Below, piece by piece: positions 18,972-27,659 of a stretch of 64,000 nucleotides of DNA. A program made the position numbers and the translations under genes. The stretch covers positions 1-64,000 of the forward strand of contig PHAT01000008.1 of the NCBI GenBank assembly GCA_002840435.1. The letters are read 5' to 3'. The first letter of the stretch is position 1. Each line of letters opens with the position of its first letter. The DNA comes from Deltaproteobacteria bacterium HGW-Deltaproteobacteria-6. GTDB taxonomy: Bacteria > Desulfobacterota > Syntrophia > Syntrophales > Smithellaceae. The notes beneath the pieces were generated by a model. It searched no databases and was not told the DNA's origin. It saw nothing but the letters and a program-made list of their open reading frames with translations.

Positions 18972-19847
18972 TCATTTACTTTGAGTAGCATCGCAAAATT
19001 GGAAATTAACATGCGGTTGTTTGATCTTACGAAACAGATGGACCTGATGGAAGCCCAGAGAGGGCATTACCCTATATATGACTTTTTTTGCTGCGTTCCT
19101 TAGGCTCGAATTTATAAGAAAATCGGTGTCAGACGTAATATAGGATTCCAAAGTCAGAAATCCCAATTTTTCAAACATATATTTTATCTCATTTGCAGTG
19201 TATTCGCGCCAATGCAGCCCAACAACCATATTGTCTTTTCCGTTGAGCTGAGCAAAAAAATCGTCGATGGGATTATGAATTGAATGGCCTAATAACAACT
19301 TCAGTCTATTCGTCAATCTCGCTATATTAGGTAATGACAGATAGAGAAGACCGCCACTTTTTAGTGTTCTATTTATTTCAACTATAATCGGCAACGGATT
19401 GAAATTTAAATGTTCAAGAACTTCGCACAGCATTACGACATCATATTTGTCATCTTCACAAGGGATCCTGTTTGTCTTCAGGTTTTGCGATAACATTTTT
19501 ATATGGTGCCGTTTATATCTGAGTTGAAGTCTCTCGTTGGTCATGAATTCGGGAATATCCATTGCAGTAACTGAAAATCCAGCTTTAGCCAACGATATCG
19601 ATGTAACACCTAAAAAAGCCCCCATTTCAAGAATATTAATTTCTGAAGGTTCATTCCGAAGGCACAAGTTTTTCTCTATATATTTTGCTACATCTTGCAA
19701 CGTTCTGATGTAGGATGGTTTGGATCGAATGATATATTCAGATTCCCCCTTCGCCCCACTTCCGTTATTCAGCAAATCGATCGGTTTCTCGAAATATTCT
19801 TGAATAGTTTCGTCAAGAACATTAATGACATCATTCTGTGATAACAT
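18972..19847 (-). CDS. SAM-dependent methyltransferase (EPS locus, 1 of 4)
   Basis: The 291-residue class I methyltransferase has the SAM-binding region ILEMGAFLGVTSISLAKAG near residues 71-89, an acidic residue after the second strand (AMDIPE), and the LCEVLEHLNF motif near 140. LKSGGLLYLSLPN near 160 is the fourth-strand signature. It probably adds an O-methyl group to a sugar of the repeat unit or caps the chain. It shares family features, but not close identity, with the three other methyltransferases upstream. Confidence 0.85.
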   Translation of the reverse strand: MLSQNDVINVLDETIQEYFEKPIDLLNNGSGAKGESEYIIRSKPSYIRTLQDVAKYIEKNLCLRNEPSEINILEMGAFLGVTSISLAKAGFSVTAMDIPEFMTNERLQLRYKRHHIKMLSQNLKTNRIPCEDDKYDVVMLCEVLEHLNFNPLPIIVEINRTLKSGGLLYLSLPNIARLTNRLKLLLGHSIHNPIDDFFAQLNGKDNMVVGLHWREYTANEIKYMFEKLGFLTLESYITSDTDFLINSSLRNAAKKVIYRVMPSLGFHQVHLFRKIKQPHVNFQFCDATQSK

Positions 19848-19924
19848 ATGCTCTCCTGGATGAATGATCTAACCTATTTAATAAAAACATCGAGCTGAAT
19901 CCGAATCAATAGAATACCAATGCA

Positions 19925-20075
19925 TTGCATTGCCTTGTAATAAACAGTGAGCGTATTATGATTCTTTTTCTCCCAGGTAAAATCGTTTGCCCTCTTTAAA
20001 CCCCTGTCCGTCCGGCAGTATTGACAATGCATCATCATTCCGCAGATTCCATACCGCGACAGCCACATCTTCCAT
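19925..20075 (-). pseudogene. Glycosyltransferase C-terminal remnant
   Basis: About 150 bases align with the 3' end of the intact glycosyltransferase gene at 21063-22211. In one minus-strand frame they read EDVAVAVWNLRNDDALSIL, and after a frame change RGLKRANDFTWEKK then HNTLTVYYKAM. The intact protein has EDIAASIWGIWNDDEALSMM and RGLERANAFKWEE then ARNTLLVYHKAMD. The N-terminal 85 percent is missing and the piece abuts the stop of the methyltransferase gene at 20098. It marks an old duplication followed by replacement or deletion within the locus. Confidence 0.8.
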
Positions 20076-20097
20076 TTACCCGCTCATCGAAAGATAA

Positions 20098-21021
20098 TTA
20101 CACAGCTCCTAAAATATTCTCGATCCCATATATCGTACACTGCCTGGCAACAACGTTCCAACCTTCGGTTTCAATTGCCGGCACGGCCTTACGCGCCCTT
20201 ATGAAAATGTGACTTCGCAGATGGGGAACTATTGATGTAAAGGTACGCAACGTGGAAATAAGGGCCCCCTTCGTCCCGCGAAATACATTACCGTTATCCA
20301 CATAATAAGCATATTCAATTTGAAAACCTGCCATTGCCAGCAACCGAATCAACTCTCGCTTCGTATAAAGGCGGATATGAGGACGCCATAGGTCGTCATG
20401 AACAACGTGGCTGACTTCCAATGGCTCTAAATTCTGAAGGCCGACAGCCAGTTTACATATATCTCCAATGAATGAAACGCTGTTTGTCGTCAGGTACAAA
20501 ACCCCGCCCATTTTTAAGAGCCGGTTAATCCCGCATAATAATGACAATGGATACATCTGGTGCTCGATAACATCGGTGCAAATAGCGACGTCCTGTGAGT
20601 CTTGCTCAAAAGGACCGGAAAGGATATGCGGCGGCCCGGCCTTTCCGCACTTGCGCAGATCGAACTCCATCTCGAGAACCCTGATGTCTCGCGCAATCAT
20701 GGCGTTTACGAAATCGGAGGAAAAATTAAAACCAGCCGCAAGCAGTTTGTAATCCTTTGAAGGGAATAGTTTATCACGCAAAATCCGGGGCGTTGTCCCG
20801 GGGAATGCACCGTAATCACATATCGTGCATGACGGATCATGTATGTCATCAGCCAGATGACGAAACAATTCATATAACCTGCCCCGGCCTTGTCCGAGGT
20901 TGGTTCGGGGCGAAGCAACCCGACGGGAAACGGCTGACTCCACACTCACTATTTCCGTTGGCAGAGCATCTGTTTCATCTTGCCGCAGCCAATCTGAGTA
21001 TATTTTTCGGTTGAGTTTCAT
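20098..21021 (-). CDS. SAM-dependent methyltransferase-like protein (EPS locus, 2 of 4)
   Basis: The 307-residue protein has a diverged SAM-binding loop (ICDYGAFPGTTPRIL near 65), a second-strand acidic region, the VAICTDVIEHQMYP motif near 146 and LLKMGGVLYLTTNS near 167. These mark a class I methyltransferase of the type found beside glycosyltransferases. The long N-terminal extension (residues 1-60) is unrecognised. Immediately downstream lies the glycosyltransferase remnant at 19925-20075, so this gene may have arrived by recombination. The target sugar is unknown. Confidence 0.78.
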   Translation of the reverse strand: MKLNRKIYSDWLRQDETDALPTEIVSVESAVSRRVASPRTNLGQGRGRLYELFRHLADDIHDPSCTICDYGAFPGTTPRILRDKLFPSKDYKLLAAGFNFSSDFVNAMIARDIRVLEMEFDLRKCGKAGPPHILSGPFEQDSQDVAICTDVIEHQMYPLSLLCGINRLLKMGGVLYLTTNSVSFIGDICKLAVGLQNLEPLEVSHVVHDDLWRPHIRLYTKRELIRLLAMAGFQIEYAYYVDNGNVFRGTKGALISTLRTFTSIVPHLRSHIFIRARKAVPAIETEGWNVVARQCTIYGIENILGAV

Positions 21022-21062
21022 CGGTATTGTTTAAACTGTTTTTCGAAAAGGCACGTGAATAA

Positions 21063-22211
21063 TTAATCCATTGCCTTGTGATAAACCAACAGTGTGTTGC
21101 GAGCTGTTTCTTCCCACTTGAATGCATTTGCTCGTTCCAATCCCCTGGCCCGCATCATTGATAGCGCCTCGTCGTCATTCCATATCCCCCATATTGATGC
21201 GGCAATGTCCTCCGCCGACGTGGGAACAAATAACTTTCCCGCGTTGCCTGTAACTTCAGGAATCGTCGTGCAATCAGAAGCTACTACAGGGCAGCCGCAG
21301 GCCATAGCCTCAACAAGAGGTATTCCGAAGCCTTCAAACAACGATGGAAACACAAGGAGACGCGCCCCGTTATAGAGATACGGAAGGTCTGAAAATGGCA
21401 CATAACCAATGGTCTTTACAAGATTTGCCAGACCCAACTCCTGTATTTTCCGGGCAACGCTTCCATGATATTTTTTCGAGATGCCTGACAGAACCAGCAG
21501 ACCATCAAAGTTCCATTTATCCGCGAGCAGTTTCAGCGCGTCTAGCAAAACAGCATGGTTTTTGTGCGGCCATGTTGCCGCAGGATAGAACATGAAAGGT
21601 CGATCTATTCCATATGCCGTAAGCAGACGTTCCGCAGCATCGTTATTTTTCATAACCCGAAAAATCGGTGAAAATCCTGTATGCACGACATCAATCTTCT
21701 CTGGTTCAATGGAATACATCTCAATAAGGCAGTTCTTCGTAAACTGAGCGCTCACGATGACACGCGTTGCCAGTTGTGCGGACTTCTTGCACATTTTTTT
21801 TCTAAGGCGTAATTCTTTTCTGGAAAAAAACTCAGGATAAAACTCATGCTGCATATCCCAGAATGTGAGCACTGTCGGTCTGTCGATCACCAGGGGATCA
21901 ATAATCGTAAACGGATAGTGAATGACATCGCTCTGCTGGTCAGCCAATTTACTGACATAGAGATCAAAGTTCAGTAAGGTTCGCATAACTCGATGAAATA
22001 ACTTTCTCGATACCGGTTGTTCATAGCCGCGGATCGCAGCTACGGAAACTCCTCCACCGTCAAACTCACCACGGTTGACCGCAGTTGTGAAGACAGTGAA
22101 TGAATTATTGTTATGAACAACAGGAAGATGACGAACCAGCTCCCTGAAATATGTCTCCGTCCCGCCCATTTGACCGGGGTTGAAGTATAATGCATTAAGA
22201 CATACCTTCAA
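21063..22211 (-). CDS. Glycosyltransferase family 4
   Basis: The start is placed at a TTG codon (22211): it follows GGGGGCAGG at good spacing and gives the standard N-terminus KVCLNALYFNPGQMGGTETY. An ATG at 22298 would add 29 hydrophilic residues and overlap the preceding gene. From the TTG the protein has 382 residues. GGTE is the acceptor-side loop. AATWPHKNH lies near 220, and FPSLFEGFGIPLVEAMACGC near 295 holds the two catalytic glutamates. The C-terminal 50 residues are duplicated in the remnant at 19925-20075. Confidence 0.9.
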   Translation of the reverse strand: MKVCLNALYFNPGQMGGTETYFRELVRHLPVVHNNNSFTVFTTAVNRGEFDGGGVSVAAIRGYEQPVSRKLFHRVMRTLLNFDLYVSKLADQQSDVIHYPFTIIDPLVIDRPTVLTFWDMQHEFYPEFFSRKELRLRKKMCKKSAQLATRVIVSAQFTKNCLIEMYSIEPEKIDVVHTGFSPIFRVMKNNDAAERLLTAYGIDRPFMFYPAATWPHKNHAVLLDALKLLADKWNFDGLLVLSGISKKYHGSVARKIQELGLANLVKTIGYVPFSDLPYLYNGARLLVFPSLFEGFGIPLVEAMACGCPVVASDCTTIPEVTGNAGKLFVPTSAEDIAASIWGIWNDDEALSMMRARGLERANAFKWEETARNTLLVYHKAMD

Positions 22212-22257
22212 AACCTGCCCCCTTTGACGAGAAGAACTACTCCATTCACTTTGAGGC

Positions 22258-22983
22258 TCATGATTGATCTCCTTGCACGGGCTTGTGAACAACCGCAAAA
22301 AAGACGGGGTTCAGAATTGCAGGGTTCAGATTTGCATTAATTTTGCGCAGAAACCTGCTATACGCCCAATACATATTTCTTAAATGATACCTCACTCTCG
22401 TTCTGAAATTTCTTTTATACGCATCTTCAAAGCCACCGAATTTGAAGTCCACTATCCCTGCGCTGATCATAACCTGCCTTAAGCTGTGTTCAATAAATCC
22501 AACCTCATGGGTGAAATCATTATACCTGTGCAGTTGCGCATCCGGAGCTTGCATATTCGGCACTTGAATGATGATCGTTCCGCCAGGGGACAGAGCTTTA
22601 TAAAGACATTTCAAGAATGGCACGATCTCTTCTTTTTTTATGTGTTCCAAAACGTCCAGAAGCGTAATGACATCATAAGAAGACTCCCTGTCTGATAGCC
22701 ATTGAGCCGTATCTTCAACCAACAGGCAATTCAACCCCAATGAAGCACAAAATGCGACCGTGCTCGGGGATATATCGATCCCAAGATAATCCACATAACC
22801 CCATTTCTTCATGCAGGAAAGCATTTCACCGCGCCCTATTCCGATGTCCAACAGTTTAGCCGTCGTATTCGAAGGAAAGAATTTCCTGTAATTATACTCA
22901 AAACTATCAAATTTGAAAGTAGCCTGTTTATAATCGTCAAAAGCATTATCAATATAAGAATCGAAAATCTCCTTCATATTCAT
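22258..22983 (-). CDS. SAM-dependent methyltransferase (EPS locus, 3 of 4)
   Basis: The 241-residue class I methyltransferase shows LLDIGIGRGEMLSCM near residues 44-58, the acidic second-strand end GIDIS, LLDVLEHIKKEE near 108 and LSPGGTIIIQVPN near 131. This is the typical small Methyltransf_23 type that sits in polysaccharide loci and methylates sugar hydroxyls or terminates chains. It is followed after 46 bases by the TTG-started glycosyltransferase. Confidence 0.88.
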   Translation of the reverse strand: MNMKEIFDSYIDNAFDDYKQATFKFDSFEYNYRKFFPSNTTAKLLDIGIGRGEMLSCMKKWGYVDYLGIDISPSTVAFCASLGLNCLLVEDTAQWLSDRESSYDVITLLDVLEHIKKEEIVPFLKCLYKALSPGGTIIIQVPNMQAPDAQLHRYNDFTHEVGFIEHSLRQVMISAGIVDFKFGGFEDAYKRNFRTRVRYHLRNMYWAYSRFLRKINANLNPAILNPVFFAVVHKPVQGDQS

Positions 22984-23021
22984 TCCACCTCGGCACTAAA
23001 TTTATTTGAAGAAATGTTTTG

Positions 23022-23792
23022 CTATAAATCCGTTCGACGAATGCCCTGATCGTTCAAAGAGTTGCTTCGAATGAAAACATTGAATATATCCGCGATCGCA
23101 GCATGACAAATCAATCGAAAGAGAATTCCCGGCAACTGACTTCTCGTAAAAATGTGTATATACCGTCCATCAGTTATCAGGTTCAGGCCATGTCGCTTAG
23201 CGATCTCTTGCAAAGATTTAACGGTGTAGAAGCTGATATGTTGTCCATGTTCAAGCCCGAGATATCTCCAGCCGTCCGGTCCCGACAGCAATGCAGGTAC
23301 CAGTTCCGTTGAAAGGAGAATATTCGATGAGAATTTCAATATGTTCTCAATGTCATCGGAAGGATTTTCAAAATGTTCAAAGACTTCAAACGCCGTCACC
23401 AGTTCATATGGAATCGATGAATCCAGTTCAACATCGAACTGCCGGGCAAAGAGGTTCTCGCAGTACTTGTCATACCTGTAGAAATCGAAACCCTTATCAC
23501 GCATCAGTCGCACAAAAATGCCGTAACCACCGCCATAATCCAGGAATCTTGCTTTCTTGTCAAAAAACAGACCTATAACCGCTCTCGTTACCCTGGAGAG
23601 ATAAATGTTGCGGCTGAACAGTCCCACATCGAGATTGCTGATTGCTGATGAATAGGCCTCTGCAAGCCAGTATGGTTTTTCCGTCTGAATGAAGCCGCAG
23701 CTATTACAACGAAAATAATTGACGTTGAATTTACTAAGCAGAAATGCCTTGCCAAAATATTTGCACGCATGGTCACACACCTTGCATCTCAT
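23022..23792 (-). CDS. Zinc-ribbon SAM methyltransferase (EPS locus, 4 of 4)
   Basis: The 256-residue protein starts with two CxxC pairs (CKVC at residue 3 and CNSC near 29) forming a putative zinc ribbon. A class I methyltransferase core follows: FLDYGGGYGIFVRLM near 83, a shortened second strand (FYRYD), and TAFEVFEHFENP near 133. Zinc-ribbon methyltransferases of this kind act in sugar C-methylation or in EPS decoration. It lies 18 bases after the flippase gene, so the two are probably read together. Confidence 0.85.
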   Translation of the reverse strand: MRCKVCDHACKYFGKAFLLSKFNVNYFRCNSCGFIQTEKPYWLAEAYSSAISNLDVGLFSRNIYLSRVTRAVIGLFFDKKARFLDYGGGYGIFVRLMRDKGFDFYRYDKYCENLFARQFDVELDSSIPYELVTAFEVFEHFENPSDDIENILKFSSNILLSTELVPALLSGPDGWRYLGLEHGQHISFYTVKSLQEIAKRHGLNLITDGRYIHIFTRSQLPGILFRLICHAAIADIFNVFIRSNSLNDQGIRRTDL

Positions 23793-23810
23793 ATTCTTGA
23801 GTCGCCATTT

Positions 23811-25166
23811 CTATTCATGGGAAAGAATCCTGTTGTTAAGGAATGTATATGGCACAACAACCAGCAGAACATAAGACCCTATCATCGCCATGAGCAGTCC
23901 GTTTACCCCGAATTTGCCGACAAAGAATATTTTTGCAGCTATTGAAACAATGGTAAAGCCGGTTGCAATAATCAACTGCAGTCGTATGGCATTCACACCG
24001 TTCAAAAACATGGAGTAGGTAACCCCCAATCCTTTGAGAACCATCCAGCCTGCACATAACGCTACAAGCATAAAGGGCAATACGAAATCAGAGCCCACCC
24101 ATAGCGCAAAAATCGGCTTATAAAACAGAACCAGCATTCCTGCTGCACATACTGTAAAAATCAGTGTAAGAATCATGGACCTGTTTAAGGTCTGTCTTAC
24201 CCACAGATGGTCTCCACGTGCATTTGCTTCGCCATAAGCAGGCCACAAAGGGGTGAAAGCTATAGCGATAATTATCAAAACACCCTCAAAGAGCCTGGAA
24301 ACAATGGAGTATTGCGTTACTGATTCGGCGCCGAGCATTCTGGCAAGAATAATGTTATCGGAAGCAAAAGCAATAGACACCGCCAACTGCAATACGAAAA
24401 AAATCAACCCTCCATGAAGAATACGTTTCATCCCCTTTGCAGAAATATCAGAGAAGCGGGGCAGAAGATCACGACGCCGCACAAAGAAAAAAATTATTCC
24501 ATTAGCCAAAAGTGAAACGATGGGGGAACCTGCCATTGCCATAACAAGCCACATCAAATCAGCTTTCACATAAATGACAAACAGGATAGACAGGACACTC
24601 AAAATACTCCCGATGGTTTGCCATAGACTGCTCCAAAATCCTTGTTGCATGCCCATTTGAACTCGTTGTACTATACCGGCAGGCACACCTACGGCAAAGC
24701 AGACCATAAACGAAGCCACGGCTGGCCCGGTCTCCCGGATTGCTGCTGCGGACTTGACATTAAAGATATTATTCCACGGAATCAACGGATATATAGCAAA
24801 AAATACTAATAAAATAAGTATCATTAATAAAGTAAGGATTAATAATGCATTTGTTATATGCGATCGAATCGCGCCAATGTCATCTTTGCCATAAGCCTCC
24901 GTTATTGCATTCATCAGCCCATTACCTACTCCAAAGTCGGCAAATACCATCATTGCAATAACGGAGCTAATGGTCATCCAAAGGCCATAGCGTTCAGCAC
25001 CGAGGTAGTTGAGGGTTAGGGGAACGGTTATCACAGCAGCGACAAACGATATGACCTTAGCTGCACCGGAAGAAAGTGCCGTGAGAGTTATTCTTCTGTG
25101 GCGTTCCCTTGCTCTATCTTCGGAAGTCCCGGTATCGATCCCTGTTAATGTTAGCCGCGTCTTCAA
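23811..25166 (-). CDS. Wzx-type polysaccharide flippase
   Basis: The 451-residue protein has about twelve to fourteen hydrophobic segments in the MATE/PST arrangement and begins its first helix with SSGAAKVISFVAAVITVPLT, characteristic of oligosaccharide flippases. It moves the lipid-linked repeat unit across the inner membrane. The start is a TTG at 25166 with AGGATAAG some twelve bases upstream; no ATG is available before the first helix. It is the first gene of the EPS run on this strand, so the main promoter should lie in 25167-25418. Confidence 0.92.
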   Translation of the reverse strand: MKTRLTLTGIDTGTSEDRARERHRRITLTALSSGAAKVISFVAAVITVPLTLNYLGAERYGLWMTISSVIAMMVFADFGVGNGLMNAITEAYGKDDIGAIRSHITNALLILTLLMILILLVFFAIYPLIPWNNIFNVKSAAAIRETGPAVASFMVCFAVGVPAGIVQRVQMGMQQGFWSSLWQTIGSILSVLSILFVIYVKADLMWLVMAMAGSPIVSLLANGIIFFFVRRRDLLPRFSDISAKGMKRILHGGLIFFVLQLAVSIAFASDNIILARMLGAESVTQYSIVSRLFEGVLIIIAIAFTPLWPAYGEANARGDHLWVRQTLNRSMILTLIFTVCAAGMLVLFYKPIFALWVGSDFVLPFMLVALCAGWMVLKGLGVTYSMFLNGVNAIRLQLIIATGFTIVSIAAKIFFVGKFGVNGLLMAMIGSYVLLVVVPYTFLNNRILSHE

Positions 25167-25418
25167 ATGATATACTTATCCTGAAAAGGGAATGCCGCCA
25201 CTGGTATATTTTCTGTATGGCTTTTTAGCATGCAACAATCAATCTGCCTGCTATGCGTTAATTTGATTTATTATTGAGAAATATATACATTTTATTCTAT
25301 ATTAAAGAAAATATAACCGATGCCGGAGCTCCGGCATATCCACCTTTTGAAAATTATTTACGAAATGAGTGATGATTCGGATTTTTTATTCATACCATCT
25401 TAGTTTTGCTCCCATCTT
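25167..25418 (-). promoter_or_regulatory. AT-rich region expected to hold the EPS operon promoter
   Basis: These 252 bases separate the ParB-like gene from the first EPS gene and encode nothing. They are strongly AT-rich around 25255-25315 and contain the palindrome at 25320-25337. A precise promoter cannot be set by eye. Confidence 0.45.
25320..25337. repeat. Perfect 18-base palindrome
   Basis: The sequence ATGCCGGAG followed by its exact reverse complement has no loop, so it fits a protein-binding operator better than a hairpin. No T-run follows on either strand, which argues against an intrinsic terminator. It lies about 82 bases past the ParB-like stop and 154 bases upstream of the EPS operon start. 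Confidence 0.6.
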
Positions 25419-26285
25419 TTACCGGCGTTGAGCCGAACGAGCCAGGAAGGAATCAATCCAGTCTCTGAGATTAATAAGGGCGTCCTTAAAACCGGAATCG
25501 TCTTCCGCTTCGCAGTGTGTTGCATCAATGCTGTTCAGTTTGTCCATGATCTTGCCGGCCATAAGGACTATGGCTTCGAGGGCTTTGGTGTCAAACGTAC
25601 TCCTTTTCTTCGATGTTTTTCTGCCCCTGTTCATTTTTTCTTTATACAATCCATAGGCAGTGAACATTGCTCTTTCCTGCTTCTTCCGGGCAATGTCGAT
25701 TAAGACATTTTTGGATACCGTACGGTTACCACGACAATCATCGCGAATCTGCTGAGGTAAACGGTTGATCAGAAGGATATCGGAAATGGTGGTTCGCGCC
25801 TTGCCGATAACGGCACTGAGCTGCTCATGGGTGTATTTCTGCTGATTCATGAGTCTCTGCAAGGCCTCCGCTTCCTCCACCGCCGTCAAGTCCTGACGCA
25901 GCAGATTCTCAATCAGAGATATTTCCGAGGCATTGCCGTCGATGAAAAGAGCCGGTACCGAACTCAGCCCCGCCTTGCGTGCAGCAATGATTCGTCGTTC
26001 TCCAGCAACAATAACCAGATTACCGTCTTCATGAAGGCGAAAAAGAACAGGTTCCAGAATACCATGCTTCCTGATGGAGGCGGTCAGTTCTTCCAGCGCG
26101 TGAGCATCCAATACCTTGCGCGGCTGATCAGGATCAGCCAGGAGATCATTGAGTGAAAGATTATAAAGTATGCCCCGCTCATATACGATATCGGTGATGC
26201 CCGTCTTTTCCGGTGAGTCCACAGAACATTCCTCCATATTACTTTTCTTTTTGGTTGGAGATGCCATTGTTATTGTTTTTTTCAT
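25419..26285 (-). CDS. Orphan ParB/Spo0J-like protein
   Basis: The 288-residue protein has a ParB N-terminal nuclease-like domain around residues 40-130: DPDQPRKVLD, then GERRIIAARKAG, then LIENLLRQDLTAVEEAEAL, followed by a helix-turn-helix region (THEQLSAVIGKARTTISDIL). These include the GERRxxA box that binds CTP in ParB. No ParA ATPase gene lies nearby and the C-terminal dimer domain is not the usual one; instead there is a basic linker (MNRGRKTSKKRS) and an acidic tail. It may be a regulator rather than a chromosome partition protein. It is read in the same direction as the EPS genes and ends about 250 bases before them. Confidence 0.85.
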   Translation of the reverse strand: MKKTITMASPTKKKSNMEECSVDSPEKTGITDIVYERGILYNLSLNDLLADPDQPRKVLDAHALEELTASIRKHGILEPVLFRLHEDGNLVIVAGERRIIAARKAGLSSVPALFIDGNASEISLIENLLRQDLTAVEEAEALQRLMNQQKYTHEQLSAVIGKARTTISDILLINRLPQQIRDDCRGNRTVSKNVLIDIARKKQERAMFTAYGLYKEKMNRGRKTSKKRSTFDTKALEAIVLMAGKIMDKLNSIDATHCEAEDDSGFKDALINLRDWIDSFLARSAQRR

Positions 26286-26975
26286 ATAATTTATTGCTGA
26301 ATATCGGCTGATACAGCTCCGCCCTCTGAGTTACATATTAGAGATTTTAGGGATGGTATGTTGCGCGAATGCAGACAATTATTGAACCATGTTTCAGAAA
26401 GGAGCTTACCCGTATTAAAAAATGCTCCTTGCTATCCCGGCAAAAAAACAGCGGGGATAACGTCCTATGATCAATCTTTGGAGGTATTTTAAAGATGTGA
26501 AGAATGTTTTTCTATCGGGTGATCCCTTATTTGCCATAAGGGATTCCCTTATTTACTATCGGGTATTATCTGATTAAATCTAACTTTATGACCGCATGAT
26601 TTGATCCAAACCGTATCAACAACAAGAGCTCACAACACAGGTAAAATATTCATCAGACCATCTATGCCTCAAAATAATCGTTTACAAATTATCAATAAAT
26701 AGATTAAAAATGGCAGTAACTAATGAATTTAATGATATTATGCGTTTTATTATAATATTTAAGCCGCTGGATAGTCGCCGAAAACATTGATTAATGTATT
26801 TTGTTTGATATAAAGAAATAAAGTAGATCCTTTTTATAAAGTTCCCGTGGCGTCTACCGATTTAATTACTGAATGGGAATGCCCTCGCAGAAAGGCAGGT
26901 AAATTTCGCCTTGTATCAAAGTCAAATTTCAGCGACTGATGGATATCCGGAATTTCCTGGATCAGCTTATTCCAC
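26286..26975. other. 690-base intergenic region with regulatory repeats
   Basis: No credible gene is present; possible reading frames are short and lack ribosome sites. It separates the minus-strand ParB/EPS block from the plus-strand secretion block, so it should hold divergent promoters. The part at 26640-26830 is very AT-rich. The repeats at 26523-26573 lie inside it. Confidence 0.6.
26523..26573 (-). promoter_or_regulatory. Shared regulatory element, copy 3, with tandem half-site
   Basis: A perfect 17-base palindrome (ATAAGGGA-T-TCCCTTAT) is present at 26537-26553. TCCCTTATTT occurs twice, at 26523 and 26545, a spacing of 22 bases or two helical turns. ACCCGATAG, read on the minus strand, flanks both sides. 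The core and the following TTATTTA match copies 1 and 2. It lies about 250 bases upstream of the ParB-like gene, in the same orientation as in the other two promoters. Confidence 0.5.
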
Positions 26976-27344
26976 ATGCTAAAAATTAACCGCTTTCATT
27001 CAGGCCTTCCTTACATTTCTATTTTGCTGACCATTCTTCTCATATCCGGATGCGCGGACAAACTGGTGTGCCGTCATCAGGTACTGGAGACGGCCTCGAT
27101 GGGCGTGGAAAAACATCTGGAGACGCGTATTTCAATTTATAAGGTAAGCCATCCGCTTTGGGATGCGCACGCGCAGGCACAGGTTAAAGTCGACGGCGAA
27201 TGGAAATGGATGGATGACTGGTTCGGTTACGTCATTCTGGGCGATGAACCGGCGCTCACCCCGACCGGATATATGTTGTTCTATTCCATCCCCGAATATT
27301 TGGAAGTCTTGCGCCAGGGCTCTTACCGGACAGGTGAAAAATAG
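26976..27344 (+). CDS. Small lipoprotein of unknown function
   Basis: The 122-residue protein has a lipoprotein signal peptide with lipobox LLISGC (Cys at residue 26). The mature part contains WMDDWFGYVIL and a Tyr/Pro-rich ending; I do not recognise a family. No good ribosome site precedes the ATG. It is followed by about 315 bases without a gene and then by the secretion ATPase. Membrane anchoring is well supported; the role is not. Confidence 0.65.
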   Translation: MLKINRFHSGLPYISILLTILLISGCADKLVCRHQVLETASMGVEKHLETRISIYKVSHPLWDAHAQAQVKVDGEWKWMDDWFGYVILGDEPALTPTGYMLFYSIPEYLEVLRQGSYRTGEK

Positions 27345-27659
27345 GATTGTCTTTCTTCAGTCAATCCAACGTCTTTGCATGCCTTTCAGCATCTGATTCA
27401 GGTCCACTCCGTTTCAGGGAGTCGCTTCGTTCCTTCAAGACCATTCATCTTAATCCATGCGGCATGAATAAAGCAACCATTCAATAACCCGCGGCTCCCG
27501 CCCGCCGGCAATCTTTCCGCTTCTCTGATCCATTTCCTGATTCTTATTTAAGAGATTTATCCCGGCGGATGAGGCTTACCCCCTATAGATAATTAGCCGG
27601 CAAGATGAAATAATTTAAGGCGTAAAGAACCGTCACTAAAAACAATGGAAGGCCCGAAG
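27345..27659 (+). other. Gene-free leader region before the secretion genes
   Basis: About 315 bases contain no convincing frame. The last 100 bases are AT-richer and probably contain the promoter of the GspE-GspF-pseudopilin operon. I see no riboswitch-like conserved core. Confidence 0.4.
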
